Shown: positions 1 through 13,800, numbered from the stretch's first letter. The stretch is 64,000 bases of DNA from Mangifera indica (GCF_011075055.1 NC_058140.1:15439945-15503944); one strand, 5' to 3'. The notes: generated by a model not told the origin, from the letters alone. Numbers and translations: made by a program.

Positions 1-3000
1 GGTAACACAAAAGTCATTGCTGCAGTCTATGGCCCTAGAGAGGTACCCTTCTCTCTCACTCTCTCTCTCTGTGAAAGGTCATAAGTGATGCTCATTCTGT
101 AAGAAATTTACTGTGTTTTTCAGGTTCAAAATAGGAGCCAGCAAATCACTGACCAAGCACTGGTAACATTCTCAATAAAATTTTTAATTTTTTAAAATTT
201 GAAACTCCAAACAATTGTATTTATATATTTCTCAGGTGCGCTGTGAGTATAGCATGGCTAATTTTAGTACTGGAGATCGTATGAGAAAACCGAGGGGTGA
301 CAGGTTGAAACATATTCTTTAAATTCTTTGATATGTTTTAAATCTTAATTTCTGTGTATTTGCATCATTGTACAAATTGCTTACCATCTGTTGAATTGGG
401 TGGAAAATTGATTGCACATGCATAGGAATATGGATAGACTTTGGCTATTTTTTTCTCTGAGGTTCACTGGGTTATGCCTAAATGATGGTTGATTTATGGG
501 TTTTTGGAAAGAATATTCAAAAAAGAGTAAATTTTTAGTGGAGGAATTAACCCATGCTTATTGTTAGCAATGAGTTCTATAGCCGTTAGAAGATGTATCT
601 GTGTTTTGTTTTGAACAATTCCTTCACATTTTGCACAACTTAACTGATAAATGTTATTTTAGGAGTATATTTTTTTGATTTATACATGATTATTTTTGTT
701 GTGCACCTAGGCGATCAACAGAGATATCTCTTGTTATTCGTCAGACAATGGAAGCATGCATATTGACCAATTTGTTACCTCGTTCTCAGGTATTTTGCAG
801 ATCACTGGGAACCCTTTGTAGTTCCCAAATGGTATTGCTTTTTCTGAGCATTTCTTTGTTGATTCTGCAGATAGATATTTTTGTACAAGTTCTACAAGCA
901 GATGGGGGTAAGTCATTCCTCAATCTAATGAGTCTGTGTTTGTGTAATTTCCATCAGCCCCTCTCCCACCCAATTGTTTTTTCTTTTTCATTTTTATATT
1001 CTTTTTTGAATTATAGATTAGAAAAAGGCTCATTGAGTTGAGCTAATACAATGGAAACTTTAAAAAATAATTTTAGATTTCACTGAACTTGGTTGAGTAG
1101 TGTAGTGCTTATATCATTCTATTTAAAGTGGTAGTGTAATTGCTCCATGTAGACTTTCTTTGAGGTTACCTTTGTCTCACAATTGGTTGTGGTGGACCCG
1201 TAGACTTCCTTTACTTTTGCTTTTTTTTTTTTTTTTTTCAAAAGAAACATATCTGGACATAAGAGCTCATCTATGTGTAATTGTGTATGAATCAGTTTTA
1301 GGAGATTAATAGGAAATACAATTTGACATATTCTGCTGAAGTAAAATTTTCAAATGTCTTACCCTATCTCACCATGCCCTGTTTCTTTGGGTCCCTCAAA
1401 TTCTTTGTTGCTAAGTCACCGCCCTTCACTGGATTAACCCAAACTGGATCAGTCTTTTGGTCGCACTGAATTTGTGACATTGTTTGCTCCCTCTATTGAT
1501 AGACAGCAATAGTGAGACTTAGGCAGTATAAATCATGTAGAACTAGTTGTTCCATTTAATCCTAAACAACTCCTAATGAAACATGAAAAATAAATTCTTA
1601 TTGAATTGGGACTTGTTGTCTGCAGGAACTCGATCTGCATGTATTAATGCTGCAACATTGGCGCTTGCAGATGCTGGGATTCCAATGCATGATATTGTTA
1701 CTTCATGTAGTGCTGGATACCTCAATGGTACCCCTCTTCTTGGTATGGTCATTTACCTTATCATTTTCTTCTAGCAGTATGATTTTGTTTTTTCAATTAG
1801 TTTTTATATGGTATAGTATTAAATCTTGTAGAACTTGATTGTTATACTGAAGACTTGTGATGTGGGCAGATTTAAATTATGTTGAAGATAGTGCGGGGGG
1901 TCCCGATGTCACTGTAGGCATTCTACCTACATTGGACAAAGTTACTCTTCTTCAGGTTTTTGTCTGACATTCTTCTTTTTCTTGTTATTGACTATGCTTA
2001 TGAATGTTTTGAGTCTTGCATTATAGTTTCAAATTTCAGATGTATGGAGGTTGGTTCATGTAGTGTTTTTAATAAAATTGCCTCTTTTGGCTCATATAAA
2101 CTGTTGGGTTTCATCTATATAACATGCAGTTGCAAAGAACTGAATGTTTATCCTTACTTGAAATTCATTTGACAAATTATCATTCACAAACCCTGGTTCA
2201 CATTGTATATAATTAGTGAAAAGAAGGTGCCTCCATTATCCAACATTGGTTTAAAACGGTATTGGCATCTGCTTCAGTTGGCACGAAGTCTCTCTGCTAC
2301 AATCTTTAATCTTTCTTTTGTCTGTTAATGCTGATCTTTTAGCCAGGTTGAAGCCAAACTCTCATCTCAGGCTGTCATGTTAGATCTTTAATGAATTTGG
2401 TATCCGTTGGTGAATCATTAATGCTGTGTCGCTAACTGGTTGTAAAATAATTTCGAAGTAAAACTGAACTTTCATCTGTTCATCACAATTAGTTGAACAA
2501 TATATATCGGTTCTGATTAGGTTCTTTTGAACAGTTTTGCCATTCTAGTTTTCGGTACAGTTTTGCAATGTTTTTGAAGTGTGGAATGTAATTTTAAATG
2601 TTGACATTGTGTCCTTCTGTTTGTGTACCGGAATTTCTTCATCATTGAGGTTTATTTATACATTGATTAGCAGAGTTTTCAAGTTATCTGGAAAAATCTT
2701 TACTCCTACAACTCTCATATTTGTTTCCGGCACAGATGGATGCTAAGTTACCAACTGATACATTTGAAGATGTCATGCAACTTGCAACTGAAGGCTGCAA
2801 GGCAGTAGCAAATTATATTCGAGAAGTATGAACTTGTTTTTAATCTGTTCATAATTTTCATTGTCTTGTGAATTTAATTTGATTTTTATCTGGGACCTAT
2901 GTGTTTTAATCATTGCGAATGGTATTCTTCTGTTTATTTTCTTCATTAATTACTTAAACAACATACTTGGTAATTACTTGCAAGAATTATTACGAATATT

Positions 3001-3066
3001 GATTGAATCACTTGGCAGGTGCTACTAGAGAATACAAAGCAGTTGGAGTATCGCCGAGGTTCATAA
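1..3066 (+). CDS. RRP41: Exosome complex component RRP41 (5' end missing)
   Basis: RNase PH-family subunit of the RNA exosome core ring, acting in 3'-5' RNA processing and decay in nucleus and cytoplasm. Nine coding exons fit GT-AG rules and keep frame: 1-42, 124-162, 236-303, 711-789, 871-907, 1626-1742, 1870-1955, 2736-2825, 3019-3066. They encode 201 residues. Recognisable blocks are [14 protein letters not shown] at the start, then [33 protein letters not shown] (core RNase PH fold) and the end KQLEYRRGS. From memory Arabidopsis RRP41 is about 241 aa, so roughly 40 N-terminal residues lie outside the window. No lesion is visible. In plants RRP41 is thought to keep phosphorolytic activity, unlike yeast; that is family knowledge, not seen here. 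Identification is very secure; small exon boundaries slightly less so. Confidence 0.93.
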
Positions 3067-3192
3067 ATGATAATCACAGCGGGTGAGTTAAGACCATCTT
3101 TTTTTGTTTATTTGTCAGGTTGGAAGGGTAGTTTTTTTTATATAACCCAGAAAGGCCTCCACACTAGCTTAGCCAACTCAAATTTGAAATTA

Positions 3193-3228
<36 letters not shown>

Positions 3229-4880
3229 TATAAGAGAAAAAGTTGTTCATTGATTGAGGTTGAGTTGACCACATACTATTAGTTGAGCATAGTGTTTGAT
3301 TCCATGCTTGGTGAGATAATTGAATCTCAAATTGAACATATTTGGATAAAGAAACGTGGAGCGAAGTGGAAAAAAAACTTGATAAGTTCTTGAGCTCGCT
3401 AAGTTCATTCCTTTCGTTAGATGCAGCTTGGGTGGTACCATTTATATTCTCTTTATCTGCTTTTGCTTCTTGAGGGAAAAAAAAAAATTGTGTTCCATTG
3501 CAGTCAAATCTTTCATTTTGAGAATGGCAACGTGAAAAACTTAGAATAGAAAAATAGATTTGATTATAAATGACTAACAAGTTGAAAGTTCTTATAATGC
3601 AGGTAAATTATTTCTGGATTCTGCAGCCTGGCCTGGTCTTTCTTGGTCTTGGAATCAAACTATTTTTACAGGGGAGATTTAAAATCATTTAGGGATCGCC
3701 AGTGTATTATCTCCTTAAACCAACATTCAGCCCTTGCGAGCAGGCGTAATCATAGCATTTTCGTCTGTGCACCTTTCTTAGAGGAAACCTTTTAGTTATC
3801 CATACTTGGTTAGATTCATACAGCTGCTCAGAATTCCTGCAAAACTGATTTTTAAGGGACTTAGAATAAGAAGTATTGAGGGGAAAATGTTTTGTAATGT
3901 TAAGAGTATTTCATTAGATGTTAGTTCTTGTCTCTTTCTCTGTTTTTATATGAATATTTCCTGAGAAAAGCTTGAAATGTGAGTCATATATTCTCACTCA
4001 ATTTGTTTGATTTTTCGTTAGATTTCTGCCATGGCCAAAGGTGGAGCTTTAATGTTTTTCATGCCTTTTTTTTGTGTTTACTCATTCACTTGAAACCTTT
4101 AATTAATTACTCTAATTAAAAAAAAAAAAGCGCCAATCATGTACACTTGTTTTTTATGTTTCTTTAATTTTCTAGGATTTATTTGTTTTGGGGTCATAAA
4201 TTTTATGTAATTTTTAAGAATTTTTGGGATAAAAAAATTGGGCCTTTTAATTTTTCTATGAGTTGCAGTGGTAGTATTGTTATTTAGTAAAAATTAATGG
4301 CGGGGGAGGAAAGTGATTTTTTTTAATACCATCGGATGATATGTTAAAGAGAGAAAAAAAATGGATGGACTTATAGGTCATACATTGGATAACAATATTA
4401 TGTGTATATAATTTGAATATATAAATAATATATCTTGTGATTAATTATATTTAAATTATATAAAAAATAATAATTTATTTTATCGATGGAATTTAATATA
4501 GCTTAATAGATGATATTGTAAATTCATTTTCCTTTTTTCTAGCATTGTTGAATAACCACAACCATTAATACCCTAATTAGTAATATATTTACAATAAAAT
4601 TATGTATATATATTTTTAATACGTAATTTTGATAAATATGTCATTTTGCCAACAACTTTAAAGATTACTCTTTTTAACACCAAATTCTTAAATTTTGAGG
4701 ATATCAATCTTGAAACTATTATGGTAACATTGTTCTCAAATTTTTACATATCTTTAAGAGACCCACAATAATATTTTTGTTCGAATATAAAATGAAAAGA
4801 AATTGATCATCATTAAGTAATTATTTTCAAGCTAAACTTTTGAGAAGTTGCATAAAATTTTGCCAATAATTGTTTCAAAT
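3067..4880. other. RRP41 3' flank and intergenic DNA
   Basis: The stretch starts with the probable RRP41 3' UTR and becomes AT-rich after about 4100. It contains an AC microsatellite and many A/T homopolymers. I see no coding exon, tRNA or recognisable transposon. Confidence 0.5.
3203..3228. repeat. (AC)13 microsatellite
   Basis: Uninterrupted AC dinucleotide run next to a short TA run, in the 3' flank of RRP41. A likely length-polymorphic marker with no evident function. Confidence 0.9.
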
Positions 4881-4886
4881 GGTCTG

Positions 4887-5031
4887 TGGGCTTTAATGCA
4901 ATCGGCCCACAATGGTTCATCCTCTGCACCACTCAAGTAACTCAACCGCGAGGTAGGCGGGGAAACGAAGCTTGTCCAAGTTAGGGTTTTTGCCCTCTCT
5001 ACTCTGTTTTATCAGAAAACCTTTTAGCACG
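4887..5031 (+). promoter_or_regulatory. Promoter and leader exon of CPSF73-I
   Basis: Two site II-type elements (TGGGCT at 4887-4892 and GGCCCA at 4904-4909) lie upstream of a leader containing the telo-box-like TTAGGGTTTTT at 4981. These motifs are common in promoters of plant housekeeping and growth genes. A good 5' splice site (G/GTAAGT) follows 5031. The probable leader intron runs to an acceptor near 5973, 29 bp before the ATG. Confidence 0.55.
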
Positions 5032-5218
5032 GTAAGTTACTCCTCATAGTTTTCTTTCTCATTTTTTTCACTGAATCTCACACAAAGTTTACTGGGTTTC
5101 ACTTTTTGTATGATGTGGGGTGGGTGAGGGTTTGGTTTAATTCGTCGATTAAATATTATTTATTTTTCAAGCATAATATAGAATATATAAAATTAAACAA
5201 TTAAATTCTTCAATATTA

Positions 5219-5480
5219 ATTTCTATTTTGCTGGGGAAATGTTTACATTTGGAAGAACAGTTTGATTTGTTCGAAAAGACTGTGAAGTCAGAGCTGCCAA
5301 GCCATTTCAACAACCCAGAATCGCTTTCAGATTATTTATCGAAGTCTATAGTCGTAATCTCCATTGGCAGTAACGATTACATAAATAATTTTCTTGAAAC
5401 CAAGTTCTTCAATACAAACCAACGTTTTGCTCCTGAGCCATTCGCTCAACTACTCGTAGATTCACTCTCTCTGCAGCTTG
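5219..5480 (+). pseudogene. GDSL esterase/lipase exon fragment
   Basis: An open stretch of about 86 codons reads like the third exon of a plant GDSL-type esterase/lipase: LDLFEKTVKSELP-like sequence followed by the family block III motif IGSNDYINNFL and then FAPEPFAQLLVDSLSLQLE. It ends where the family normally has an exon junction (LE/GTTTAC). The start is abrupt, apparently cutting into the exon, and I find no block I (GDS), block V (DxxH) or other exon nearby. It lies inside the probable 5' UTR intron of CPSF73-I, same strand. It is best read as a captured fragment and not a gene. The frame is undamaged, so the capture may be recent or the piece may be spliced as a cryptic exon. Confidence 0.75.
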
Positions 5481-6002
5481 AGGTTTACTCTCTCCCTCTT
5501 TCTCAAACACCCACAAAATTAGGTTTTTGATCCAAACTTGAATTCGAATTCGAGTTTGGATCGAACAAGCCAGGACTCTTTTTTGAAGTGGGTATCTGGT
5601 CTTTATAGGCATAGTTTTGAATATTTTTTTTTGGGGGGGGTGAGATGGGATTTTGCTTTTGTTTTTTTTTTATAAATGCATTTTTAGTGCTGACATTAAC
5701 ACCTCGTTTCAATGCATACAATGAAATGTAGAGGCAGAGACATGGCCACCTGAAGAAGGCTGATGCATTTGATGTTGTTGTATATCATTGCTTTTGTCTG
5801 ATTACATTGTCATATTTTTTCAGTATGAAACTGGAAGTTCAATTTGAACTCTACTAGAATGAGGTTGCAGTGTCTTGTGATTTCTGGAAATGTTTTTGGA
5901 ATGCATTTTAATTCATTTCTAGTTGGTTTTGTGATTGATGGCTGAAATACAATTTCTTGAATATACCTTGTAGTGGGGCTTGAATATTTTTCAAATTAAA
6001 AA

Positions 6003-9000
6003 ATGGCTTCAATGGGACAACCACCATCACTTAAAAGGCGGGATGCACCTTCAAATAGAGAAGGGGATCAGCTTACTATAACCCCCTTGGGAGCTGGTAA
6101 TGAAGTGGGACGGTCCTGTGTGTACATGTCTTACAAGGGGAAAATTATTTTGGTATGTCAAATCTTTAGATTTGAAGTCTTTGCAAGTTGGTTTTCTTAT
6201 TTTTGTTCTTCTCAGTGAAAGCCATTTTTTCATCTTTTTTACATGGCATGGATGATAGTTTGACTGTGGAATTCATCCTGCTTACTCGGGCATGGCAGCT
6301 TTGCCTTACTTTGATGAGATTGATCCTTCAACAATAGACGTCCTTCTCATCACTCAGTAAGTACTCACTTCTCTATTTGTTTTTCTTTTCTTATGCTAAA
6401 TACATTAATCAGATGTTGGGATGTTGATGCAATTCAAATCTATGAATATTACTAGATTTCATGATGCAAAGGAATTTCTAGAACATTATTTCTGTGCAGT
6501 TAACTTTTCCTAAGGGATGAAATTGGGGTTTTCTAGAATATTTTTTGTGCTTATGATTTGATTTAAGCTAAGATCATCATAATGATATGGTCCAAGATTT
6601 GAGTAAGGTCAAGTTTAGTTGGTTTCTTGATCGGCTGCACTTTGTGTTTATGGTTTTACATATGAGGCAAGTAAATAAAGATTTTAATAAATTTTAAAGA
6701 GCTTGTATCTCTAAATATAAGCTTAACAATCCCTGACAACAGATTTTGAGTAAAATAAAAGGTGGAATTGGGATTTCTTGGCTCTTTTTTTTTTAAATTT
6801 TTTCCTTATTTTGGAAATCCACTAAATTCAATCTAATTAGTAGATCTGTGCTTTAACTATTAATTTAAGTTCAAAAAGTTGTTTAATTACAAAAATCTAA
6901 CCTTATGCTATATCATTTTTCCTTTCTTATTCTCCTTCTATGTAGTATCGCTTCATCTTTTAGCAGTTCTTCTTTTGTATGTTTGTCAGCCTAAGAAATA
7001 TAGTAGTGCTTTAAATTAATCAAAAATTGACTTTTCTTTCTAGCTTAAGCTGCAAGATTTCAGGGTTCACTTTTATCTTCGATGATAAAAATTGATATAG
7101 CTCTTTCTTTTTGTCTCTCAAATATACATTGTCATGTTAACTCCTGATGACTGTATGTTCCTCTGCTTGCAGCTTTCATTTGGATCATGCTGCATCCCTA
7201 CCTTATTTTCTTGAGAAGGTATGTCACATTTTTACTGTACTAATACAAGATTATTTCTATTTTACTTCAGTTAAATTAATATATATGAATTTTTTGTAGA
7301 CCACATTTAGAGGCAGAGTGTTTATGACTCATGCAACAAAGGCTATATACAAGCTGCTTTTGACAGATTATGTGAAAGTGAGCAAAGTTTCAGTTGAAGA
7401 TATGTTGTTTGATGAGCAAGACATCAATCGCTCCATGGATAAAATTGAAGTGAGTAGTTCCTGTGCTGCATGTTTTAATTTTCTTTGGTCTGCAGACTTG
7501 GGTCTTTCTCAAATACTTGGTTTCCATATCTGTAGACCTACATTTGATTTTCATAAAATTTTCCTCAAATCTTTTACTGTTGTGAACTTTGGTTTTTAAT
7601 TCTATATTTGGTGCAGTACCACAACAGTTTCAATAATGTAGATGTCAGTTTTTAATTTTAATTTCCTATCATTTTATCATATCTATTCATCTTACCAATA
7701 AATGTGATAATAATATTTATTTATTGACCCCAGGTTCTTGACTTTCATCAAACTGTGGAGGTAAATGGCATTAAGTTCTGGTGCTATACTGCTGGCCACG
7801 TCCTTGGTGCTGCCATGTTTATGGTTGACATTGCAGGTGTACGAGTCCTCTATACTGGAGATTATTCTCGTGAAGAAGATCGCCATCTTCGTGCTGCTGA
7901 GCTCCCACAATTCTCCCCTGATATATGTATAATCGAATCCACTTATGGTGTCCAGCTGCATCAACCACGTCACATTCGTGAGAAGCGCTTCACTGATGTT
8001 ATTCACACAACTATTTCTCATGGTGGCCGTGTTCTAATTCCAGCATTTGCCCTTGGTCGTGCTCAAGAGCTTCTCCTAATCCTTGATGATTATTGGTCTA
8101 ACCATCCTGAGCTCCACAATATTCCAATATATTATGCTTCTCCACTTGCCAAAAAGTGTATGGCTGTTTATCAGACATACATCCTTTCCATGAACGAGAG
8201 GATTCGCAACCAGTTTGCAAACTCAAACCCCTTCAAGTTTAAGCACATTTCACCGTTAAACAGCATTGAGGATTTCAATGATGTTGGCCCATCAGTGGTG
8301 ATGGCAAGCCCTGGTGGACTTCAGAGTGGCTTGTCACGACAATTATTTGACATATGGTGCTCTGACAAGAAAAATGCTTGTGTCTTACCAGGTTATGTCG
8401 TCGAGGGGACATTGGCAAAAACCATAATCAGTGAACCAAAAGAAGTCACTCTCATGAATGGTCTCACAGCTCAGCTTAACATGCAGGTCCATTACATATC
8501 CTTCTCTGCCCATGCAGACTATGCTCAGACTAGTACATTTTTGAAGGAGCTCATGCCTCCCAACATAATTCTTGTTCATGGTGAATCACATGAAATGGGG
8601 AGGCTCAAAACGAAGCTGCTGACTGAGTTTGCTGATTGTAACACCAAAATTATCACCCCAAAGAATTGTCAGTCTGTTGAAATGTATTTTAACTCAGAGA
8701 AAATGGCAAAAACCATCGGAAGGCTGGCTGAGAAAACTCCAGAAGTTGGTGATACGGTCAGTGGTATTCTTGTAAAGAAAGGATTCACTTATCAGATTAT
8801 GGCTCCTGATGATCTCCACATATTCTCACAGCTATCCACAGCAAATGTCACTCAGAGGATTACTATCCCCTACTCTGGTGCATTTGGTGTGGTAAAGTAC
8901 CGACTTGAACAGATATACGAGAGTGTTGAGTCATCAACAGATGAGGAGTCTGGGGTTCCTACTTTGCGAGTGCATGATCGAGTAACTCTGAAGCAGGATT

Positions 9001-9374
9001 CAGAGAAGCATCTTTCAATGCATTGGACTTCAGATCCTATTAGTGACATGGTATCAGATTCTATAGTGGCACTTGTTCTAAATATCAGTCGACAGATCCC
9101 CAAGGTAGTCATTGAATCTGAAGCTGTAGAATCCGAGGAAGAAAGCGGGAAGAAAGCAGAAAAGGTTGTTCATGCACTGCTTGTGTCACTCTTTGGAGAT
9201 GTGAAATTAGGAGAGAATGGAAAGCTCACGATTAGTGTTGATGGGAACGTGGCGCATCTTGATAAACAGAGCGGAGATGTTGAGAGTGAAAATGAAGGCC
9301 TCAAGGAAAGAGTAAGAACAGCCTTTCAACGAATCCAAAGCGCTGTAAAGCCTATCCCACTCTCTGCATCTTAA
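6003..9374 (+). CDS. CPSF73-I: CPSF73-I, pre-mRNA 3'-end endonuclease
   Basis: Metallo-beta-lactamase/beta-CASP nuclease that cuts pre-mRNA before polyadenylation, in the nuclear CPSF complex. Coding exons are 6003-6152, 6259-6356, 7173-7218, 7300-7449 and 7734-9374, giving 694 aa; the Arabidopsis protein is about 693. The catalytic HxHxDH motif is split by an intron: ITH is completed across exons 2 and 3, then FHLDHAA. CPSF73-type metal ligands are also seen in the large last exon: [22 protein letters not shown], the beta-CASP region [12 protein letters not shown], and [13 protein letters not shown]. The C-terminus ends VKPIPLSAS as in other plants. The ATG at 6003 is preferred because it follows a leader intron and has normal homologue spacing; M4 is an alternative. 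No lesion is seen. The leader intron carries a GDSL-lipase fragment. Confidence 0.97.
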
Positions 9375-10883
9375 CATAGTTTCTTTTCTAATCTAATGTA
9401 TTTCCCATGTTCCAGGATTTTGGTGGAATTTTGGAATGCCTGGATTTAATTTTGTAAGTTTTGCAGAATGTAGATTGTAATGGACTGATTTTCAGCCCAC
9501 CTTTTGTGCACTGATTTGGATTATGGATACATCAACCTTTTCATAATATCTTACTTTCATTAATTATTCCTAACAGAATTTTGTAATTCGGAATTCTTTT
9601 GAGCATTGTCTGTCCATTGCTTGACAAAAAAGAAACAAAAAAGGGACTAATTTTTCGAGGGCACAATGCAGTTAGATCAGAATGCCAAGAGTCTTATCTA
9701 ATTTTTAAATAATGCCCCCTTATTTCATCTTGTACCTAGGAGGTTTAGATAACAACAAAAAAACCCAATCCTTTGTTATGAAACGGACAATATTGGGTGT
9801 ATTTGTTATTTTGCGGAACCCTTGAATGAGTTTTGACTTCCTCTAATTTCAACTTCACATCATATATTATATAATAAGAGGTTCATATTGTCTGTAAAAC
9901 CCCCGAGGTTTGCGATATATTCCGACCCAAACGTTATGGATTCTCTGTTATAAATGAAACAAAAGAAGGGCAAGGCAGTAATTTCAGATAAAAGTCTTCT
10001 GTAAATTAAATAAAAAAATCAAATGCCCTTGCCACTTTTATTTTCTAAACAAACACATAAAATAAAAAATAAAAATAAAAAACCTGATCCGTGCGGTACA
10101 AACAAACAAGAGATGACAGAAAACCACAACGAAAGAAAGGAGATATAAGGGAATTCGCATGGAATTCCTGAAGCCGTTGGTCGCCATAGACGCCGCCATT
10201 GAGGCCAGAATGGTGGTGGATTGTGGCCTTGGTAAGGCAACAGTGATTAGCGACGAGTGATTTTAGTATTTTTAATTTTTATTTTATCTAGATTGTATTC
10301 AAACATTAAAACCGTATTTATTTATTTTGTTTGTATTTAAAATAATTATTTTTTAATGGATAAATTATTAAATAAATTAAGGTGAAGGTAAGGGGAATAG
10401 AAGTATTTGTGACCTTTGTCAGTGAATTTATAATTTCGAAATTCATACAGCAGGAGGGGGGGGGGGGGGGGGGGGGGGGGAGTGGGGGGCGTGTGGGGAA
10501 GGAAAATAAATTAAAGAAAGTATGGAGTAAACATACATTATGAAAAACAGTAGCTTCATAATGAGCCTTAGTATTTGATTCCCTTACTTTGTCACCCCAA
10601 AATAAACGAACGCCTGGCGAATCCATGGAACTTGAGAGGATTATCACCATCAGGAGTCACCACCACCACCACCACCCGTACCCTCCTTCACATCGTCGAG
10701 GCCTTCATTGGCCTCTCGTTTTCATAAAACATAGAAAATTACCCTTTTTTTACAAACGAATTAATTACAAACAAAGTACAAACCTCTTCATTATCATTAT
10801 CGTTTCTCTTCAATGGGGAAGGGTGCTTTGTTGTTTCGCTCCATCCGGCGTCGTTTAAAAAGAAACGTGGCCCCCCGCCGCCA
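9375..10883. other. CPSF73-I 3' flank and MRS2 upstream region
   Basis: CPSF73-I 3' UTR to roughly 9550, then low-complexity intergenic DNA. A 34-codon open stretch begins at 10159 on the plus strand (MEFLKPLVAIDAA...), but it matches nothing I know and I do not call it a gene. A 25-base G run and a CAC-rich stretch (10660-10675) occur before the MRS2 start. The last 100 bp are GC-rich leader-like sequence. Confidence 0.4.
10456..10480 (+). repeat. 25-base poly-G tract
   Basis: Uninterrupted run of 25 G followed by AGTGGGGGGCGTGTGGGG. It is about 400 bp upstream of the MRS2-like start codon. Its length may be uncertain because homopolymers of this kind are error-prone in sequencing. G-quadruplex formation is possible on the plus strand. 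Confidence 0.85.
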
Positions 10884-13800
10884 ATGCCGCCTCCGCTCCT
10901 CTCGGTGGGTGCTTCGGCTCAGAGCATGATCAGTGGTGGGTCGGTGCCGGCCGTGGCGGCAAAGGGGAAGAAGAAAGCGAGGCTGTGGATGAGGTTTGAT
11001 TTCTCGGGAAAATGGGAGATTGTTGAATGTGATAAGGGTGTTATTATCGAACGCGCGGGAATTCCGGCGAGGGATTTGAGGATTCTTGGCCCTGTGTTCT
11101 CTCACTCTTCTAATATCCATGGTGAGTTTTTTTTTTTTTGTGAATTGTTTTATGTTTTCTGATCTGGTGTGGTGAATTATATTGATATGATCCGTTGTTT
11201 TTGCGAAAATTTTGATTTTTCTTGTGTGTTTTTGTGAGGATAGTTTTTGTTTGATTGGTTTTAGATTGCGAATGTAGAGAGAGGAGGAATTTGAGGTTAA
11301 GAAGTGATTTTATTTTAGTAATTTTTGAGGGATTAAGAGGTTTAGAAGAGCCAGTTTCTGTCGTTTGTTTGTGCTGATGGAGGGAATATGATTTACCAAA
11401 TTGAGGTTTTATTGTGTTTCGGAGGACTTAAGTGTTGGGATCATTTTTCTTGATGTGGAAGTTTTCATCTTGTATCATATGATTAAAATTCTGCTTAATC
11501 ATATGCCTCCTGTTGGAAACTTTGACTGAATTTGACTTTGAGGAGTTTTTCATCGTGGATTTTTGCTTTGGGGAAGTTTGGTGTCTCCGAGCATTGATTA
11601 AATTTGTGAAAATTTTCTGTTTTTTTTTTTTTTAATTTCATATGAATTCGCTAGTTTTCTTTGTTTCAAGGCTAGTCAAATCAGGGGGAAGTTCTCACTT
11701 TGACTATCCAACAGACAAGGTTGAGGTTTATTCAGGTGGACTTTATATGATACACTTGGTTGTTAGTTGGACATTGTTCGGTTGTTGAGTTGGCCAATTT
11801 ATTTTGATGGTTACACTAAATCTTATTTTGCATGTTGAGTGATAGTTTAAATAATGGCGTCTAGTGAGATTGTTCACCCTTTTATACGGATACTAGTTAC
11901 CTTGTATAATTTGTAATATGCTTAATAAAATGTATAGTGGTAGCTATTGTGTCTTTTAGTCTCTTTGTAAAGATTCTTGCTTTGGTTGTGATTTGCATGG
12001 CAGTACAAACAACTACAAAGGTGGCATTGGATTCTATTATCAGCATAGCCATGATCTCAGTTTTAACACTCTCATTGTTACATATCAATTTGCCTTTTTG
12101 CTTCATCTTTCCAAAATCTTCCTTTAAGTTTTGAGGATAGTCTATCATTTTGTTATAATATTTACTTATATATCTGTGGTTTCCAGTGAGTTACTGCCTA
12201 ATATTTTACTTGAATTATACACATTGCTTCTGATGAGAACGATTCTGATAATTATGTGTGTTCTGTCTTACTCTCTGCAGCTAGGGAGAAGGCCATTGTT
12301 ATCAATTTGGAGTTCATAAAAGCTATAGTTACGCTTCAAGAAGTGCTGTTGCTTGATCCTCTCCGCCAGGAAGTGCTTGCTTTTGTGGATCAGCTTAGGC
12401 AACAACTTCCATCTGGAGCAAAGGCTGCAGACATGCAAGATACTGAATTGCAGGTTTCCACGCATGAAAAGTGGTCACCTATTCCAGAATCTGTTGAAGG
12501 TGTACAGAACGAGCTTCCATTTGAGTTTCAGGTTCTGGAGATTGCATTAGAGGTTGTTTGTACATATTTGGGCTTGAGTGTGGCTTACCTTGAGAGAGAC
12601 TCTTACCCTGTATTGGATGAACTGGCAAGAAGCGTTAGCACCAAGAATCTTGAACATGTGCAAAGTTTGAAAAGCAATCTTACACGTCTACTTGCACGTG
12701 TACAAAAGGTATTTGATGAATTTTATTTGCTTGCTTCTCCTGGTTCATGTAATTCTTTATTGTACCTATTTCTGGTTGATTAGTATGGTAGAATGATCTT
12801 TTGTTGCTTCCTCATGGTGAAGGTTAAAATTGTGGTGTAATACCATAATGTCAGAGTCAGAGTGTAATTCTTCTCACAATCTTTTTTTTTTTTTTTTAAT
12901 CATTGGTTATGAATATGGTGGAGCAGCTGGTAAAAGGATGGAAAAAGGTAAAATATCACTAGTTCATGCCTTCAAGCTGTCTACCACTACCAAGATTTTT
13001 TACATGGGAGAATCAGTGTTAATAATATTTCTAATTTCTCACATAAGGCACTTGGTAGCAGCTTGCCATTGTTTTGAAATGGCTTTCCTGTGGTCTTGGG
13101 ATTTCTATGTTCAACTGGGAGCAAATTGAATTATTGTTGAGAAACCTGTTTTCGATATCTATTTCATTGAAGCCAAGAAGACATAAAAAACTTTTATATT
13201 TTTTAACCAAAGTATAATAGATTTTTATTTGCTTTGCTATATGGTCTCTAGAATTTACTGATAATATATTATTAGAGTTCCCTGAAGATTGGAGTGTATA
13301 AGCAGTCTTGGAAAGTTTACAAAGTATTTTTTAAAAATGTATACCACTCTTTTCAAAGATTGCTACTAGACAAGCATGTTTGATACCATACAGGATTAGA
13401 TAAAAATGTAGCACATATGCAAACTTCTATGTAATTCTTCCGTAGGAACTGGTATTTCATTGCTATATGATTGCCAAATGATTTATTTTAAATTAAACTA
13501 GCTAAATGATTTGTTTGAATTTGTTTAATTTATTATAGCTCTTACTCCTCCAGTCACATCATGCCACATAAGTTTGTATGTGTATTTTGAGATTTTGATA
13601 TTTATGCTGTTGAAAGCTTTTACACTGTAGAAGCTCTCATAGTTTCTGTTTTCATGGGATCGACTTGTTATAACCGAAGAGTTCTTCAGTTTAGGACGAA
13701 ACAAAAATATGATTTTTCTTTTTTATTTTTATGTTTTAATAAATCACAATTGCAGCAGAACATCCACCAATTCAAAAAAGATTTATTTAATTTGCATAAT

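Noticed and set aside
10159..10260. 34-codon frame MEFLKPLVAIDAA… with a possible splice donor
   Set aside because: Too short, no recognisable family and no second exon found.
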